Positions 51,994 through 61,452 are shown, counted from the first letter of the stretch. The stretch: DNA of 64,000 bases from a bacterium (GCA_024742665.1 JANSYA010000009.1:179085-243084), one strand, 5' to 3'. The notes: generated from the letters alone by a model not told the origin. Numbers and translations are program-made.

Positions 51994-54375
51994 ATGAAGT
52001 ACATAGCCTGGTTCGAGACGCTGCGCCGCGAAGACGTGGCGACGGTCGGCGGCAAAAATTCTTCGCTGGGAGAGATGATCCATCATCTGACTTCGAAGGG
52101 CATTCGCGTGCCGAACGGTTTCGCGACGACCTCCGACGCTTTTCGCGAGTACATTGAATTCAATCAATTGATGGAGCCTCTGCGGGCAAAATTCGCGGAG
52201 CTCGATCGCGATCCGAAATCGCTGGCGCGGGTGGGCCGTGCGATTCGCGGTCTCGTCTTGAACGCGGGTTTTCCGCCGGCCATCGCCGGCGAAATTCGCG
52301 AGGCCTATCGCAAGCTGTCCCTGAGCTATGAAATGGAAGAAGCCGACGTCGCCGTGCGCAGTTCGGCGACCGCCGAGGATTTGCCTGATGCGAGTTTCGC
52401 CGGCCAGCAGGAAACGATTCTGAACGTAGTCGGCGAAGAAGAGCTGTTAGTGGCGTCGCGCCAGTGCTTCGCGTCGTTATTTACCGACCGGGCGATTGTC
52501 TATCGCCAGAGTCAGGGCTTCGATCACCTGGACGTCGCGCTTTCGATCGGCGTGCAAAAGATGGTGCGATCGGATCTCGCGGGTTCGGGGGTGATCTTTT
52601 CGATCGATACGGAAAGCGGCTTTCGCGACGCCGCGGTGATTACGGCCGCCTGGGGTATCGGCGAAAACGTGGTGCAGGGCGCCGTAACGCCGGACGAATA
52701 TCGCGTGTTTAAGCCGCTGCTCGGGAAGGGCGCTGCGCGTCCGATCATTCAAAAAGATCTGGGCAGCAAGGAATACAAGATGGTGTACGCGCGGGGCGCG
52801 AGCCAGACGATTAAAAATATGGAGTGCACCCGGGCCGAAAAAAATTCGTTCGTACTCAGCGACGACGAAATTCTGCAGATGGCCGAGTGGACTGTGACGA
52901 TTGAAAATCATTACGGCTGTCCGATGGACATCGAGTGGGCGAAGGACGGCCAGTCCGAAGAACTGTACGTCGTGCAGGCCAGGCCCGAAACCGTTCAGAG
53001 CCGCCGGGCCGAAGATCATTTTAAGTCTTATTCGATCAAAGCCAGGGATGCCATGGCTCTACTGGAAGGCATTGCCATCGGCGATGCGGTCGCCACCGGT
53101 CATGCGAAAGTCATTCGCAGCGCCAGAGACATCGATCAGTTCGAGGACGGCTGCATTCTGGTCACGGAGATCACCGACCCCGACTGGGTGCCGGTCATGA
53201 AGCGCGCTTCGGCCATCGTTACGGATCAGGGCGGCCGCACGAGTCACGCCGCGATCGTCAGTCGCGAGCTGGGCATCCCGGCTCTGGTCGGCGCGAAAAA
53301 CGCGACGCATCTTTTACAGGACGGCCAGCGTCTGACGGTTTCGTGCGCCGAAGGCAACGTGGGTTATGTATACGACGGGATTCTCGAATACGAAGAAGAA
53401 GATATTCGCCTGGACGATCTGCCAGAAACGAAGACGACGATCAAACTGAATATCGCGAGCCCGGCGGCGGCCATGCGCTGGTGGCGTCTGCCGACGAAGG
53501 GCGTGGGCCTGGCCCGCATGGAATTTATCATCAACAATCTGATCAAGATTCATCCGATGGCATTGATCAACTGGCCGCATCTAGAAGACCGCGAAGCCAT
53601 CGCGACGATCGCCGAGCTGACCGACGGCTATCCCGATAAGTCCGAGTACTTCGTGGATCGCCTGGCCCTGGGCATCGCACAGATCGCCGCCGTGCAACAT
53701 CCCCATTCGGTGCTGGTGCGCATGAGCGATTTCAAAACGAACGAGTACGCCGATTTGATCGGCGGCCGGCAGTTTGAACCAGGCGAAGAAAATCCAATGC
53801 TGGGCTTTCGCGGCGCGTCGCGTTATTATAGCGACGAGTATCGCGAGGGTTTCGCTTTAGAGTGCCGGGCCATTCGACGCGTACGCGAAGAGATCGGCCT
53901 GGACAACGTCTGGATTATGATTCCATTTTGTCGGACGCTCGACGAAGCCGATCGCGTGCACGCCGAGCTGGAACAGCACGGATTAAAACGCGGCGAAAAC
54001 GGTTTGAAAGTCTACGTGATGTGCGAACTGCCTTCGAATGTATTTCTGGCCGATCAGTTCGCCGAGCGCTTCGACGGCTTCTCGATCGGCTCGAATGATT
54101 TGACCCAGTTGACCCTGGGAGTGGATCGGGATTCCAGCAAGCTTTCGTATCTCTTTGACGAGCGCAACGCGGCGGTCAAAGCGGCGATTCAGATGGTGAT
54201 CAAAACCGCCCACGCGAAAGGCTGCGAAGTCGGCATATGCGGCCAGGGTCCCAGCGACTTTCCGGACTTCGCGGAATTTTTAGTCGAGGCCGGAATCGAT
54301 TCGATGTCTCTGAACCCGGACAGTGTGATCGAAGTGCTGGGGCGGATCGCGAAGCTGGAGCAGGCCCGTTCCTGA
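51994..54375 (+). CDS. ppsA: Phosphoenolpyruvate synthase
   Basis: 793 aa, the usual length. N-terminal ATP-binding half: VGGKNSSLGEMIHHLTSKGIRVPNGFATT, AVRSSATAEDLPDASFAGQQETILNV. The swivelling His domain has GGRTSHAAIVSRELGIPALVG with the phosphoryl His at residue 418. The C-terminal pyruvate-binding barrel has GLARMEFIINNLIKIHPMAL, NPMLGFRGASRYYSDEYREGFALECRAI, MCELPSNVFLADQFAERFDGFSIGSNDLTQLTLGVDRDSS and CGQGPSDFPDFAEFLVEAGIDSMSLNPDSV. It makes PEP from pyruvate and ATP for gluconeogenesis. Stands alone, with no regulator PpsR next to it. Confidence 0.97.
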   Translation: MKYIAWFETLRREDVATVGGKNSSLGEMIHHLTSKGIRVPNGFATTSDAFREYIEFNQLMEPLRAKFAELDRDPKSLARVGRAIRGLVLNAGFPPAIAGEIREAYRKLSLSYEMEEADVAVRSSATAEDLPDASFAGQQETILNVVGEEELLVASRQCFASLFTDRAIVYRQSQGFDHLDVALSIGVQKMVRSDLAGSGVIFSIDTESGFRDAAVITAAWGIGENVVQGAVTPDEYRVFKPLLGKGAARPIIQKDLGSKEYKMVYARGASQTIKNMECTRAEKNSFVLSDDEILQMAEWTVTIENHYGCPMDIEWAKDGQSEELYVVQARPETVQSRRAEDHFKSYSIKARDAMALLEGIAIGDAVATGHAKVIRSARDIDQFEDGCILVTEITDPDWVPVMKRASAIVTDQGGRTSHAAIVSRELGIPALVGAKNATHLLQDGQRLTVSCAEGNVGYVYDGILEYEEEDIRLDDLPETKTTIKLNIASPAAAMRWWRLPTKGVGLARMEFIINNLIKIHPMALINWPHLEDREAIATIAELTDGYPDKSEYFVDRLALGIAQIAAVQHPHSVLVRMSDFKTNEYADLIGGRQFEPGEENPMLGFRGASRYYSDEYREGFALECRAIRRVREEIGLDNVWIMIPFCRTLDEADRVHAELEQHGLKRGENGLKVYVMCELPSNVFLADQFAERFDGFSIGSNDLTQLTLGVDRDSSKLSYLFDERNAAVKAAIQMVIKTAHAKGCEVGICGQGPSDFPDFAEFLVEAGIDSMSLNPDSVIEVLGRIAKLEQARS

Positions 54376-54457
54376 GCTTCGGCGCGTCCCGGGTCGGCGG
54401 CGTTCCAGCTCTGCGGGCCGCTTGAGTTTCTCGCCAATCGTCCGATGTTATAAAGTG

Positions 54458-55099
54458 ATGAAGCCCTCGCAATGGATTTCCGCCGCTCTCGCCGTCGCCA
54501 TGGCGGGCGGCCTGATGCTCACGCCGATCGCGTCGCTAATTCTGGTCGATTCGGTCGCGGCCCAGCCCGATCGCGGCCCCGAATCCTTCGACTGGGGTCT
54601 GGACACCGGCGAAGAAAGCGATTCCCCGCCGGGCGGTCAGGAAGACCAGACGAATTCCAGCAAAGCGCAGGAGAATACTCCCGATGCGATGCGCATGCGG
54701 GCCGCGGCCCACTATGTGCAGTTTCGCAACGCGCGCCTCCGCAAGAATCGTCTGATCCGCTCCGAGCTGATTCGCATGGGAGACAAACCCTTCGCGAAAG
54801 TGTATCAGAGCCTGGTTCTCCCGCGGCGAACTTTGAAGCGCGCCCGCGGTCGGGTTGAAGCCGGCCTGGAAGATTTGTTTCTCAAGATCAGCCGCAAAAT
54901 CGACCGCAGGGCGTCCGGCGCCAAACGTGAGATCGTTCGCGTACGTCTGGAACGCGTGAGTGCGAGCGGCGGCCAGGGCAGCGTGCTGGTGCGCACTCCC
55001 GGCCCGAACGGCGGTAATTTCGATCCGGTCATTTTCGTTTACCGGGTCAAAGACAATGGGACTTTCGAGTCGGATGTGATCTTTCGACCGGGCTCGTGA
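54458..55099 (+). CDS. Secreted hypothetical protein, paralogue of the next gene
   Basis: 213 aa from the ATG at 54458, with a long signal-like region (WISAALAVAMAGGLMLTPIASLILVDSVAAQ). An acidic/Gly/Asn linker (EESDSPPGGQEDQTN) leads to a helical-and-beta body: YVQFRNARLRKNRLIRSELIRM, RVEAGLEDLFLKISRKIDRR, EIVRVRLERVSASGGQGSVLVRT, FDPVIFVYRVKDNGTFESDVIF. It is alignable end to end with the 168-aa protein at 55154 (FRN, Arg..Leu helix, FGEIL/EDLFLKISR, FxYxxxxxGxxxxxxF), so the two are tandem duplicates that diverged. No known family. Confidence 0.72.
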   Translation: MKPSQWISAALAVAMAGGLMLTPIASLILVDSVAAQPDRGPESFDWGLDTGEESDSPPGGQEDQTNSSKAQENTPDAMRMRAAAHYVQFRNARLRKNRLIRSELIRMGDKPFAKVYQSLVLPRRTLKRARGRVEAGLEDLFLKISRKIDRRASGAKREIVRVRLERVSASGGQGSVLVRTPGPNGGNFDPVIFVYRVKDNGTFESDVIFRPGS

Positions 55100-55153
55100 A
55101 AATTTATTTGGGCTGGTCATTCAGTTTCGACGGCGAATGCCGAGCTTGAGTCT

Positions 55154-55660
55154 ATGAGTTCCTTCATAGCCCTTCGATCTTCTATTATTGCGATTACGGC
55201 GAGTATCGCGCTTTTTGCGTCCGTTGCCGTCCTGAACGCGACGCCAGGCCAGGGTTCCGCCTTGAATGCGGACCTGGAAGATCTTGCGAGCGGCCGACTG
55301 TACGCCGGGTTTCGAAATCGAGAGCTGGCTGACAATCCGGCCATTCGCCAGGACTTGCTCTCCATGCTGGACTATGATCTGGCGACCGCGTATGAAAAGC
55401 ATAGCCGTGGAAAAGACATAACCGCGCGCAAGAAAATCGAAACGGCTTTCGGAGAAATTCTGCGAAATCTGAGTCGGGACCAGGCCGGCCGTCGAATCGC
55501 GACAGCGCGCCTATCGGCGACTGAACGCACGGGAACCCTGGAGTTCTTGATGGAAGGCGATCCCGGTCACAATGACGGATTCGATCTGCGCGTCTTTTAT
55601 TACGAACTGAGCGAAGACGGCAGTCTGGGGCGATTCGGATTCCCGAACGGACTGCATTGA
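55154..55660 (+). CDS. Secreted hypothetical protein, paralogue of the previous gene
   Basis: 168 aa. Signal peptide (SIIAITASIALFASVAVLNA) followed by YAGFRNRELADNPAIRQDLLSMLDYDLATAYEK, KIETAFGEILRNLSRDQAGRRIATARLS, GTLEFLMEGDPG, FDLRVFYYELSEDGSLGRFGFPNG. The pattern matches the 213-aa neighbour at 54458 across its whole mature length. It lacks that protein's acidic linker. Function unknown; a conserved spirochaetal periplasmic family is a reasonable guess only. Confidence 0.75.
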   Translation: MSSFIALRSSIIAITASIALFASVAVLNATPGQGSALNADLEDLASGRLYAGFRNRELADNPAIRQDLLSMLDYDLATAYEKHSRGKDITARKKIETAFGEILRNLSRDQAGRRIATARLSATERTGTLEFLMEGDPGHNDGFDLRVFYYELSEDGSLGRFGFPNGLH

Positions 55661-55692
55661 GCAGGGCATAGTATGCGCCAGAGTGATGTTAG

Positions 55693-57633
55693 TCAATCGC
55701 GATACAGAGCGCCTATGCGATCCTCGTACATTTCTTCGACGATGTTGCGTTTGATCTTCATGCTCTCGGTCATTTCGACGCCCTTCTCGAATTCTTTGTG
55801 CATCAGATAGAAATTCGTGACGCGTTCGAAAGTCTTAAAGCCGTTCTTCGCCGAGATTTGTTGACGCACGATTTCGGCGAAGAATTTGCGCGTTCCAGAA
55901 TCCGAGTCCCACTGCGCCGGATCTTCGGGGGCGTTCACGCCTTCGCGTTCTAAGGCGACGCGCGCGCCGTCCCAGCGCGGCACGATCAAGGCCGCCAGAG
56001 TCTTGCGATCCTGGCCGACGACCACGCACTGCCCGACGAATACGCTTTCGGTGAGCGTGACTTCGATCGGCCCCGGTTCGACGTTTTCGCCGCCGGCCAG
56101 GACGATCGTATCTTTGGCGCGCCCCGCGAATTTGACTTCGCCCCGGCGCGTCCAGGTGAAGATGTCGCCGGAGTTCAGCCAGTCGTCCTTCAATACTTCC
56201 GCGGTCTTTTCGGGATTCTTATAATAGCCGCGCATAACGTGCGGGCCGTGGTGCCAGAGCACGCCCTTTTCGCCGGGAGTCGTGACGACGCTGCCGTCTT
56301 CCGGCCGACGCAACTCAATCAGAGCGCCGGGCAAGGGGCGGCCCACGGAGCCGCGGGTCGGCCAGGGCAGCACGCTCATCACGGCGACGCCGGTCGTTTC
56401 GGTCATGCCGTAGCCGTCGAGAATCGGGATGCCCACTGAACGAAAAAACAGGCCGACCTGTTCGGGCATGGCGCCTGCTCCGGAAATCGCGAAACGCACG
56501 CGCCCGCCGAAAATATTTTTCACTTTCTTTAGTATCAGCTGGGCCGGAATATTCAGTAAAGTATAGCCCGGTACAAGCAGGGCGGCTAATATACGGCGCG
56601 GAAAACTTACGCCGGTGCCGGCTTCGGTGACGGCGAAACGATTCATGGCGGCGTCCCGGGCGTCCCGCGACTGCTTCGCGATGCTCGACGCGAAGGCGAA
56701 GAGCGAGCGCGCGACGGGAGACGCCTTCTGCACATTGTCCAGGACTTTCTTGTAGAGCTGCTCCCAGACCCGCGGCACCGAGACGAGAATCGTCGGGCGG
56801 ATGCGCTGGAAATCCTGGGCCAGGGTTACGATCGTCGAGTTGGCCATACTGGATCCGCAGGCGAAGAGCGTGAGTTCGAGCATACGCTCGGCGATATGCC
56901 AGGGGGGCAAAAAAATCACGCAGCGATCGTCGGGGCCGATTGGATAGTTCTCTTTGATGGTCTGCACTTCCCAGCACTGGGCCGCGTGGTCGAGCATCAC
57001 GCCTTTGGGCGCGCCGGTCGTGCCGGAAGTATAAATGATCGTAACCAGGTCGTGGGGTTGGATCGCTTCGCCGCGATGCATGATCTGCGCGTCGCCTTCG
57101 CCATGCAAAACTTCCGCGCCGGCTTTGAGCACGTCGGCGAAAAAATACAGCGATCGTTCGCCGAGTTTTTCGCGCAGCTCGGGCAGGCGGCGATAGGCGG
57201 CGGGGCTTTCGATCGAGATTATATGCTGGATGTGCGGCAGTTCGTCCAGGTGATCGCACAGGACGCCGAGCATGCGTTCGTGTTCGACGACGACGATCGG
57301 CGCTTCGGTATGACCCAGGATGTACAGAATATCCTGGGGGGTGGCGTCGCAGCCCCGGGGCACGTCGACGCCGCCGACGGAAGTAATGCCCAGGCTGATC
57401 ATATTCCATTCGTAACGGTTGTCGCACAGCACGCCGACGCGCATGCCGTGAGCCATGTCCAGGGTGTGGACGAGGAAGGCCGAGAAGCGATGGAGATCGG
57501 CGCCCCACTCGGCGTAAGTCACCGGGCTGTAGTCTTTCTGGCCGTCTTTTTTAACCTGATAACAAACGCGATCGGCGTTTTCGCGAATTGATTCGCGCAC
57601 AAGCGTGTGAATGGTGCGGGGCGTGGACTGCAT
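55693..57633 (-). CDS. Long-chain fatty-acid-CoA ligase (AMP-binding)
   Basis: 646 aa. ATP/AMP signature YTSGTTGAPKGVMLDHAAQ, then LPPWHIAERMLELTLFACG, VSVPRVWEQLYKKVLDNVQ, ISGAGAMPEQVGLFFRSVGIPILDGYGMTETTGVAVMS, GDIFTWTRRGEVKFAGRAKDTIVLAGGENVEP and KNGFKTFERVTNFYL near the end. The arrangement is that of FadD15/AMP-dependent long-chain acyl-CoA synthetases (activation as acyl-AMP then CoA). N-terminal FAD-like extension absent. It probably feeds beta-oxidation or lipid synthesis. It lies next to the divergent secreted paralogues and a PPTase, without a clear pathway partner. Confidence 0.94.
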   Translation of the reverse strand: MQSTPRTIHTLVRESIRENADRVCYQVKKDGQKDYSPVTYAEWGADLHRFSAFLVHTLDMAHGMRVGVLCDNRYEWNMISLGITSVGGVDVPRGCDATPQDILYILGHTEAPIVVVEHERMLGVLCDHLDELPHIQHIISIESPAAYRRLPELREKLGERSLYFFADVLKAGAEVLHGEGDAQIMHRGEAIQPHDLVTIIYTSGTTGAPKGVMLDHAAQCWEVQTIKENYPIGPDDRCVIFLPPWHIAERMLELTLFACGSSMANSTIVTLAQDFQRIRPTILVSVPRVWEQLYKKVLDNVQKASPVARSLFAFASSIAKQSRDARDAAMNRFAVTEAGTGVSFPRRILAALLVPGYTLLNIPAQLILKKVKNIFGGRVRFAISGAGAMPEQVGLFFRSVGIPILDGYGMTETTGVAVMSVLPWPTRGSVGRPLPGALIELRRPEDGSVVTTPGEKGVLWHHGPHVMRGYYKNPEKTAEVLKDDWLNSGDIFTWTRRGEVKFAGRAKDTIVLAGGENVEPGPIEVTLTESVFVGQCVVVGQDRKTLAALIVPRWDGARVALEREGVNAPEDPAQWDSDSGTRKFFAEIVRQQISAKNGFKTFERVTNFYLMHKEFEKGVEMTESMKIKRNIVEEMYEDRIGALYRD

Positions 57634-57701
57634 GACGGTCTTTAGAACGCGGCGAAAGCGCGGTCAACCAGTTTCTGGATCGCGGCTCCGTTCAGCGCCG
57701 T

Positions 57702-58550
57702 TCAGGACTGAAAGCTGCCGTCCCAGGCGAAGGCGTGGACCTGCCGCGGCTTTGCGGGCAGGCAAATTGCCGCGACGTAGGCCGGCTCCGGATCGACGGC
57801 CTGCAGCATATAGCGCCGGGCGGCGGCTTCGGATCCGTCCAGACGCAGCAGTCGCGGCGGCGCGTCGGGATGCAGTTCGACTTCGAAGCTGTTCAGATCG
57901 CGGCTGAGACCTTCGCCGTGGACTTTGATGAAAGCTTCTTTGCGAGTCCAGCAGTTCAGAAAGCCCGGCCGCTGGCGTTCCGGATCCAGGCCTTTTAAGG
58001 CGGCGGTTTCGCCAGCTGCGAAAAAATTTTCGGCAATGCCAAACAGGTCGTCGATGTTGCGATCGGCGGCCTCGATGTCGACGCCGATCTCCGCCAGGCG
58101 AGTGAAGCCCAGCAGGATCCCTTCGCCGCTGTGCGAAATATTAAAATGCAGAGGCGTGCGGGCCTGACGGAGACCGGCGCTGCCCGGCGCGAGCACCGGC
58201 TTGCCGTTGCCGATCGTCGCGAAGCGCAGTTCGCGGGCGGGCACGCCGGTATAGGCGCTCAGTCGCGTGCGCAAGAGTCCGCGGGCGATGATCGACGTGC
58301 GCCGATCTTTTTCCTGCATGTACTCGCCGGCTCGCTTGAGTTCGTCGTCGGCCAGGGTGGCCGCGAGTCGTTCGAAGGCCGTGGCATCGACGCGGTCAAT
58401 GCGGGCGTACCATAGATGCACGTCGTCATTCGTCGAAAGCGCCTGTGCTTCGCCAGCGTTGGCGCCGGTCTTCAGGGCGGTCGCGCGAAACGAAAGCGCC
58501 GGTGCTGGCGTCCGCGTCTGCGGTTCGCGCGGCGTTTGTCTTTCGCGCAT
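57702..58550 (-). CDS. 4'-phosphopantetheinyl transferase, Sfp-type
   Basis: About 282 aa from the ATG at 58550 (GAAAG upstream); in-frame starts at 58601 and 58658 would give N-terminal extensions lacking family similarity and would reach towards the divergent lipoprotein gene. Sfp motifs: VHLWYARIDRVDATAFERLAATLADDE, HFNISHSGEGILLGFT, GVDIEAADRN (metal-binding Asp/Glu) and FLNCWTRKEAFIKVHGEGLSRDLNSFEV (WxxKEA). It moves phosphopantetheine from CoA to a carrier protein of fatty-acid, polyketide or non-ribosomal peptide synthesis. No carrier protein gene is adjacent. Confidence 0.9.
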   Translation of the reverse strand: MRERQTPREPQTRTPAPALSFRATALKTGANAGEAQALSTNDDVHLWYARIDRVDATAFERLAATLADDELKRAGEYMQEKDRRTSIIARGLLRTRLSAYTGVPARELRFATIGNGKPVLAPGSAGLRQARTPLHFNISHSGEGILLGFTRLAEIGVDIEAADRNIDDLFGIAENFFAAGETAALKGLDPERQRPGFLNCWTRKEAFIKVHGEGLSRDLNSFEVELHPDAPPRLLRLDGSEAAARRYMLQAVDPEPAYVAAICLPAKPRQVHAFAWDGSFQS

Positions 58551-58731
58551 TGTGTCTTTCGCGTAAGACCGCTGTTTGAATTTTTCTGAGCTGCCGGTCA
58601 TAGATTGCTTCGAATCGCTGCGTCCGCTGAACTCTGTCGACGTTCGAGCGCCTGTCAAGACTGAATCCGGAACGCGGGAGCCGTGGATTCACTTTACAGC
58701 GATCCCGGGTAGGCGTCAGACTGTTGATCTC

Positions 58732-59649
58732 ATGCATTTTGATCATCGGAATATCTTTCAACTGCAGCTGACGCGGCGCCTGGCCCGATCCCTGGCCGTC
58801 GCTTGCTTTGCGGCGGCTTTTGCCGGATCCTGCGGCGGAGAAACTTCCGCGCAAGGTCGTCAATCGCGGCGGGTGCTGGTGCTGCTCTCCAGCAGCGATC
58901 GCCTGGAGCTGCGCGACGGCGAATCTTACCAGACTGGATTCTTTCTAAACGAGCTGACCGTGCCCGTAGACCGCCTGATCAAAGCCGGATACGAACCCGT
59001 GCTCGCGACGCCCGACGGCCGGCCCGCCGTCATGGACGGGGTTTCCGATCATGCGCGTTATTTTCGCGATGCGCGGGAATACGAGCGCCTGAAAAATCTG
59101 ATGCGCAAGCTGCTGCCGGCCACACGATCCTTCGACGGGATATTAGCAGCGGGCCTCGACGATTACGCGGGCGTTTTCGTGCCGGGCGGCCACGCGCCGA
59201 TGCAGGATCTCGCGGTGGATGCCCGGGTCGGCAAAATCCTGCGGGCCTTTCATGCGAATGCGCGCCCGACCGCTTTGATCTGTCACGGTCCGGCGGCGCT
59301 GCTTTCGGCCGCGGCCGATCCCGGGGCTTTCGTGCAAGCGCTCGCGGCCGGCGATCGCGAAGGGGCGCGCCGGGCGGCCGGGGACTGGCCGTATGCGGGC
59401 TATCGCATGACGGCGTTTTCAGAATCGGAAGAGGACGTGGTCGAAAATTCCGGTCGGCTGGCGGCCGCGCTGCGCTGGGATCTGGAAGCGGCTCTGCGTA
59501 TTCTTGGAGCCAGGGTCGAAGTCAACCAGGCGAATTTCAAGAGCCGCGTCGTGCGTGATCGGGAGTTGATCACCGGACAGAACCCGGCTTCGGACGAGCA
59601 TTTCACGGAAGTTTTGCTGGAAGCTCTGGCGGCGGCGAAAAAGAATTAG
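58732..59649 (+). CDS. DJ-1/PfpI-family lipoprotein (type 1 glutamine amidotransferase-like)
   Basis: 305 aa from the ATG at 58732. Signal peptide with lipobox (FAAAFAGSC) and a Gly-rich start of the mature protein. The catalytic domain: RVLVLLSSSD, ELTVPVDRLIKAGYEPVLATPDGRPAVMDGVS, GVFVPGGHAPMQDLAVD and the nucleophile elbow ALICHGPAALLSA with Cys in CHG. The nearest relatives by sequence feel are Hsp31/YhbO-type deglycases and chaperones, but being exported as a lipoprotein is unusual. Divergent from the PPTase gene. No glutamine amidotransferase partner. Confidence 0.85.
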   Translation: MHFDHRNIFQLQLTRRLARSLAVACFAAAFAGSCGGETSAQGRQSRRVLVLLSSSDRLELRDGESYQTGFFLNELTVPVDRLIKAGYEPVLATPDGRPAVMDGVSDHARYFRDAREYERLKNLMRKLLPATRSFDGILAAGLDDYAGVFVPGGHAPMQDLAVDARVGKILRAFHANARPTALICHGPAALLSAAADPGAFVQALAAGDREGARRAAGDWPYAGYRMTAFSESEEDVVENSGRLAAALRWDLEAALRILGARVEVNQANFKSRVVRDRELITGQNPASDEHFTEVLLEALAAAKKN

Positions 59650-59664
59650 GGCGGGGAGTTCCGA

Positions 59665-60433
59665 ATGCGAAAACGAAGAATGTCCGGGCCGACAGGCATG
59701 CAGCGGAAATCGCCAGCCCCGTTTCTTAAGGTTTCTCTGGCGATCATTAGTGTCGGTGGCGTGCTGCTATTCGTCGGCCTTCGACTGGATCGAATCTCCG
59801 CCCGCTCTACGGGGACGCTTTGAGCTGTGCGGGGATCGGGGTCGCTTCGGTCCGGGCTGGACGATTCCCGGAATCGTTTCCGGGGAGACCGTGCGCCTGC
59901 GCGCCGCTTCCAATCTCAAGGCGGAGATTGTAACGACTCTTGATGCGCCGATGCGCGTGCGAATTTTGCAGGTGCGACGAATGCAGGCGGGGAGCCTGTG
60001 CTGGTATCTTGCGCGGACCGCCGACGATGCTCACACTGGATGGATTCGCAGCGATTTTGTCGGCCTGGACGTCTACGATCGGCCGAGCCGCATCATCTGG
60101 CCCAAAATACGGGGTCTGGATGGAATCGACTCAGAGATCACTGTCTTCGCCTTCAATAAAAAGAAGCGCAAGCTGTAGAGCGCCGCCGATCATCGTGTGG
60201 AGGTGACGATCGCGAACGACAGGACGCACGCCTTTCAGCTCGATGTCCTGCCGCTGTTCGAAATTGCGCCCGAAGTCGCCGCTGAAATAGCGGCTGATAT
60301 TCCGGATTACAGAGGTGTTGTTGAGCCCGGTCGGTATGAGATCGAATTGTCTTTCGAAATTCGGAGTCCGAGCCGGAGCGGGGAGGCTTTCCAGGCGGTC
60401 ATCGCCTCAGGCGAATTCGTCCGGAGCCCGTAG
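59665..60433 (+). pseudogene. Secreted SH3-like protein gene with frameshift and in-frame stop
   Basis: The start at 59665 has a GGGGAG Shine-Dalgarno and encodes a signal anchor (VSLAIISVGGVLLFVGLRL), but the frame stops at a TGA at 59821. The next reading frame continues without a signal peptide as an SH3b-like domain (SGETVRLRAASNLKAEIVTTLDAPMRVRILQV, HTGWIRSDFVG) to a TAG at 60176. After the TAG the same frame stays open (SAADHRVEVTIANDRTHAFQLDVLPLFEIAPEV... to 60433). One base shift near 59780-59820 and one amber codon therefore break what reads as one gene of about 255 codons. It could be a dead gene, two real genes, or sequencing error. Confidence 0.65.
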
Positions 60434-60649
60434 TCAGTGCAAAAGAGGCCGCCGCGGGCCTGGACGGAGATCATAATTGCGGGTTTCTTCTATTATATAG
60501 CCGGTACCAATCCCGCGCAAAGGCGATGCCGGCGGCTTTGAAAATGAGCCCCGTACGAAAACTGTGACAGTTCGACGAAAAAGTATCGTCATTCGCCCGT
60601 TTTTGTTTAGATTCCATGAAACCTATTCAAATAGCAAGGGAGTATGAAG

Positions 60650-61348
60650 ATGAAGAAATTGGTCCTCGGGTTATCCGCGACATTGATTGCAGGAGCATTG
60701 ATCGCCTGCGGTGCACCCGCATCAGGCGATGTGATCACCAAAGACGAGCAGAATGCCTTAACGCCGGCATCGGTTCTGGAAGAACTGAAAGCTGGAAACG
60801 AACGTTTCGTTTCAGAGCGAATGATCAAGCGCGATTACGAAGCGCAGGTGGAAGCGACCGCTGGCGGACAGTCGCCGCAGGCTGTAATCTTATCGTGTGT
60901 GGATAGCCGCGTGCCCGTAGAAGCGGTGCTCGATCAGGGGATCGGTGACGTCTTCGTCGCTCGTGTCGCTGGAAACTTCGTGAACGAAGATATCCTCGGC
61001 AGCATGGAATTCGCAACGAAAGTAGTCGGCAGCAAGATCGTTCTGGTTATGGGTCACGAGCGCTGCGGCGCGGTGAAAGCCGCTATTGACGACGTCAAGC
61101 TGGGCAACATCACGCCGATGCTGACCAAAATCAAGCCGGCGGTTACTGCGGCTGCGGCGGGCTTCGACGGCGATGCGTCGACCAAGAACGCGGATTTCGT
61201 TTCGAAAGTGGGCGAGCAAAACGTGAAGGCTACGATGGAAGCAATTCGTCAGCGCAGCCCGATCATGCGTGAAATGGAAGAGAAAGGCGAGATCCAAATC
61301 GTAGGCGCTGTCTACAACCTGGATACCGGTAAGGTTCGCTTCCTGTAA
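60650..61348 (+). CDS. Beta-class carbonic anhydrase lipoprotein
   Basis: 232 aa. The start is put at the second ATG (60650), seven bases from GGGAG; the ATG at 60644 is in frame. Signal peptide with lipobox (AGALIACGAP) so the enzyme faces the periplasm or surface. The zinc ligands are SCVDSRVPVE (Cys, Asp) and MGHERCGAVKAA (His, Cys), and LSCVDSRVP plus VMGHERCGAV are the two beta-class signatures. It interconverts CO2 and bicarbonate. Most beta-carbonic anhydrases are cytosolic; a lipoprotein form is less common. A strong hairpin at 61380 follows. Confidence 0.94.
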   Translation: MKKLVLGLSATLIAGALIACGAPASGDVITKDEQNALTPASVLEELKAGNERFVSERMIKRDYEAQVEATAGGQSPQAVILSCVDSRVPVEAVLDQGIGDVFVARVAGNFVNEDILGSMEFATKVVGSKIVLVMGHERCGAVKAAIDDVKLGNITPMLTKIKPAVTAAAAGFDGDASTKNADFVSKVGEQNVKATMEAIRQRSPIMREMEEKGEIQIVGAVYNLDTGKVRFL

Positions 61349-61379
61349 GCCTCTAAGTCAGGAAAGACGCTCAACTTTG

Positions 61380-61425
61380 CAATCGACGCAGTGCGACTCC
61401 ATCTGGAGCAGCGCTGCGTCGATTG
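61380..61425 (+). terminator. Hairpin with perfect 12-bp outer stem and a 5-bp inner stem
   Basis: CAATCGACGCAG (61380-61391) pairs perfectly with 61414-61425, and CTCCA (61397-61401) pairs with TGGAG (61404-61408) inside. It lies just after the carbonic anhydrase stop, followed by TGCGTTTAAAG. A Rho-independent terminator is plausible. Confidence 0.75.
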
Positions 61426-61452
61426 TGCGTTTAAAGCGGCGAGGGCGCGAAA

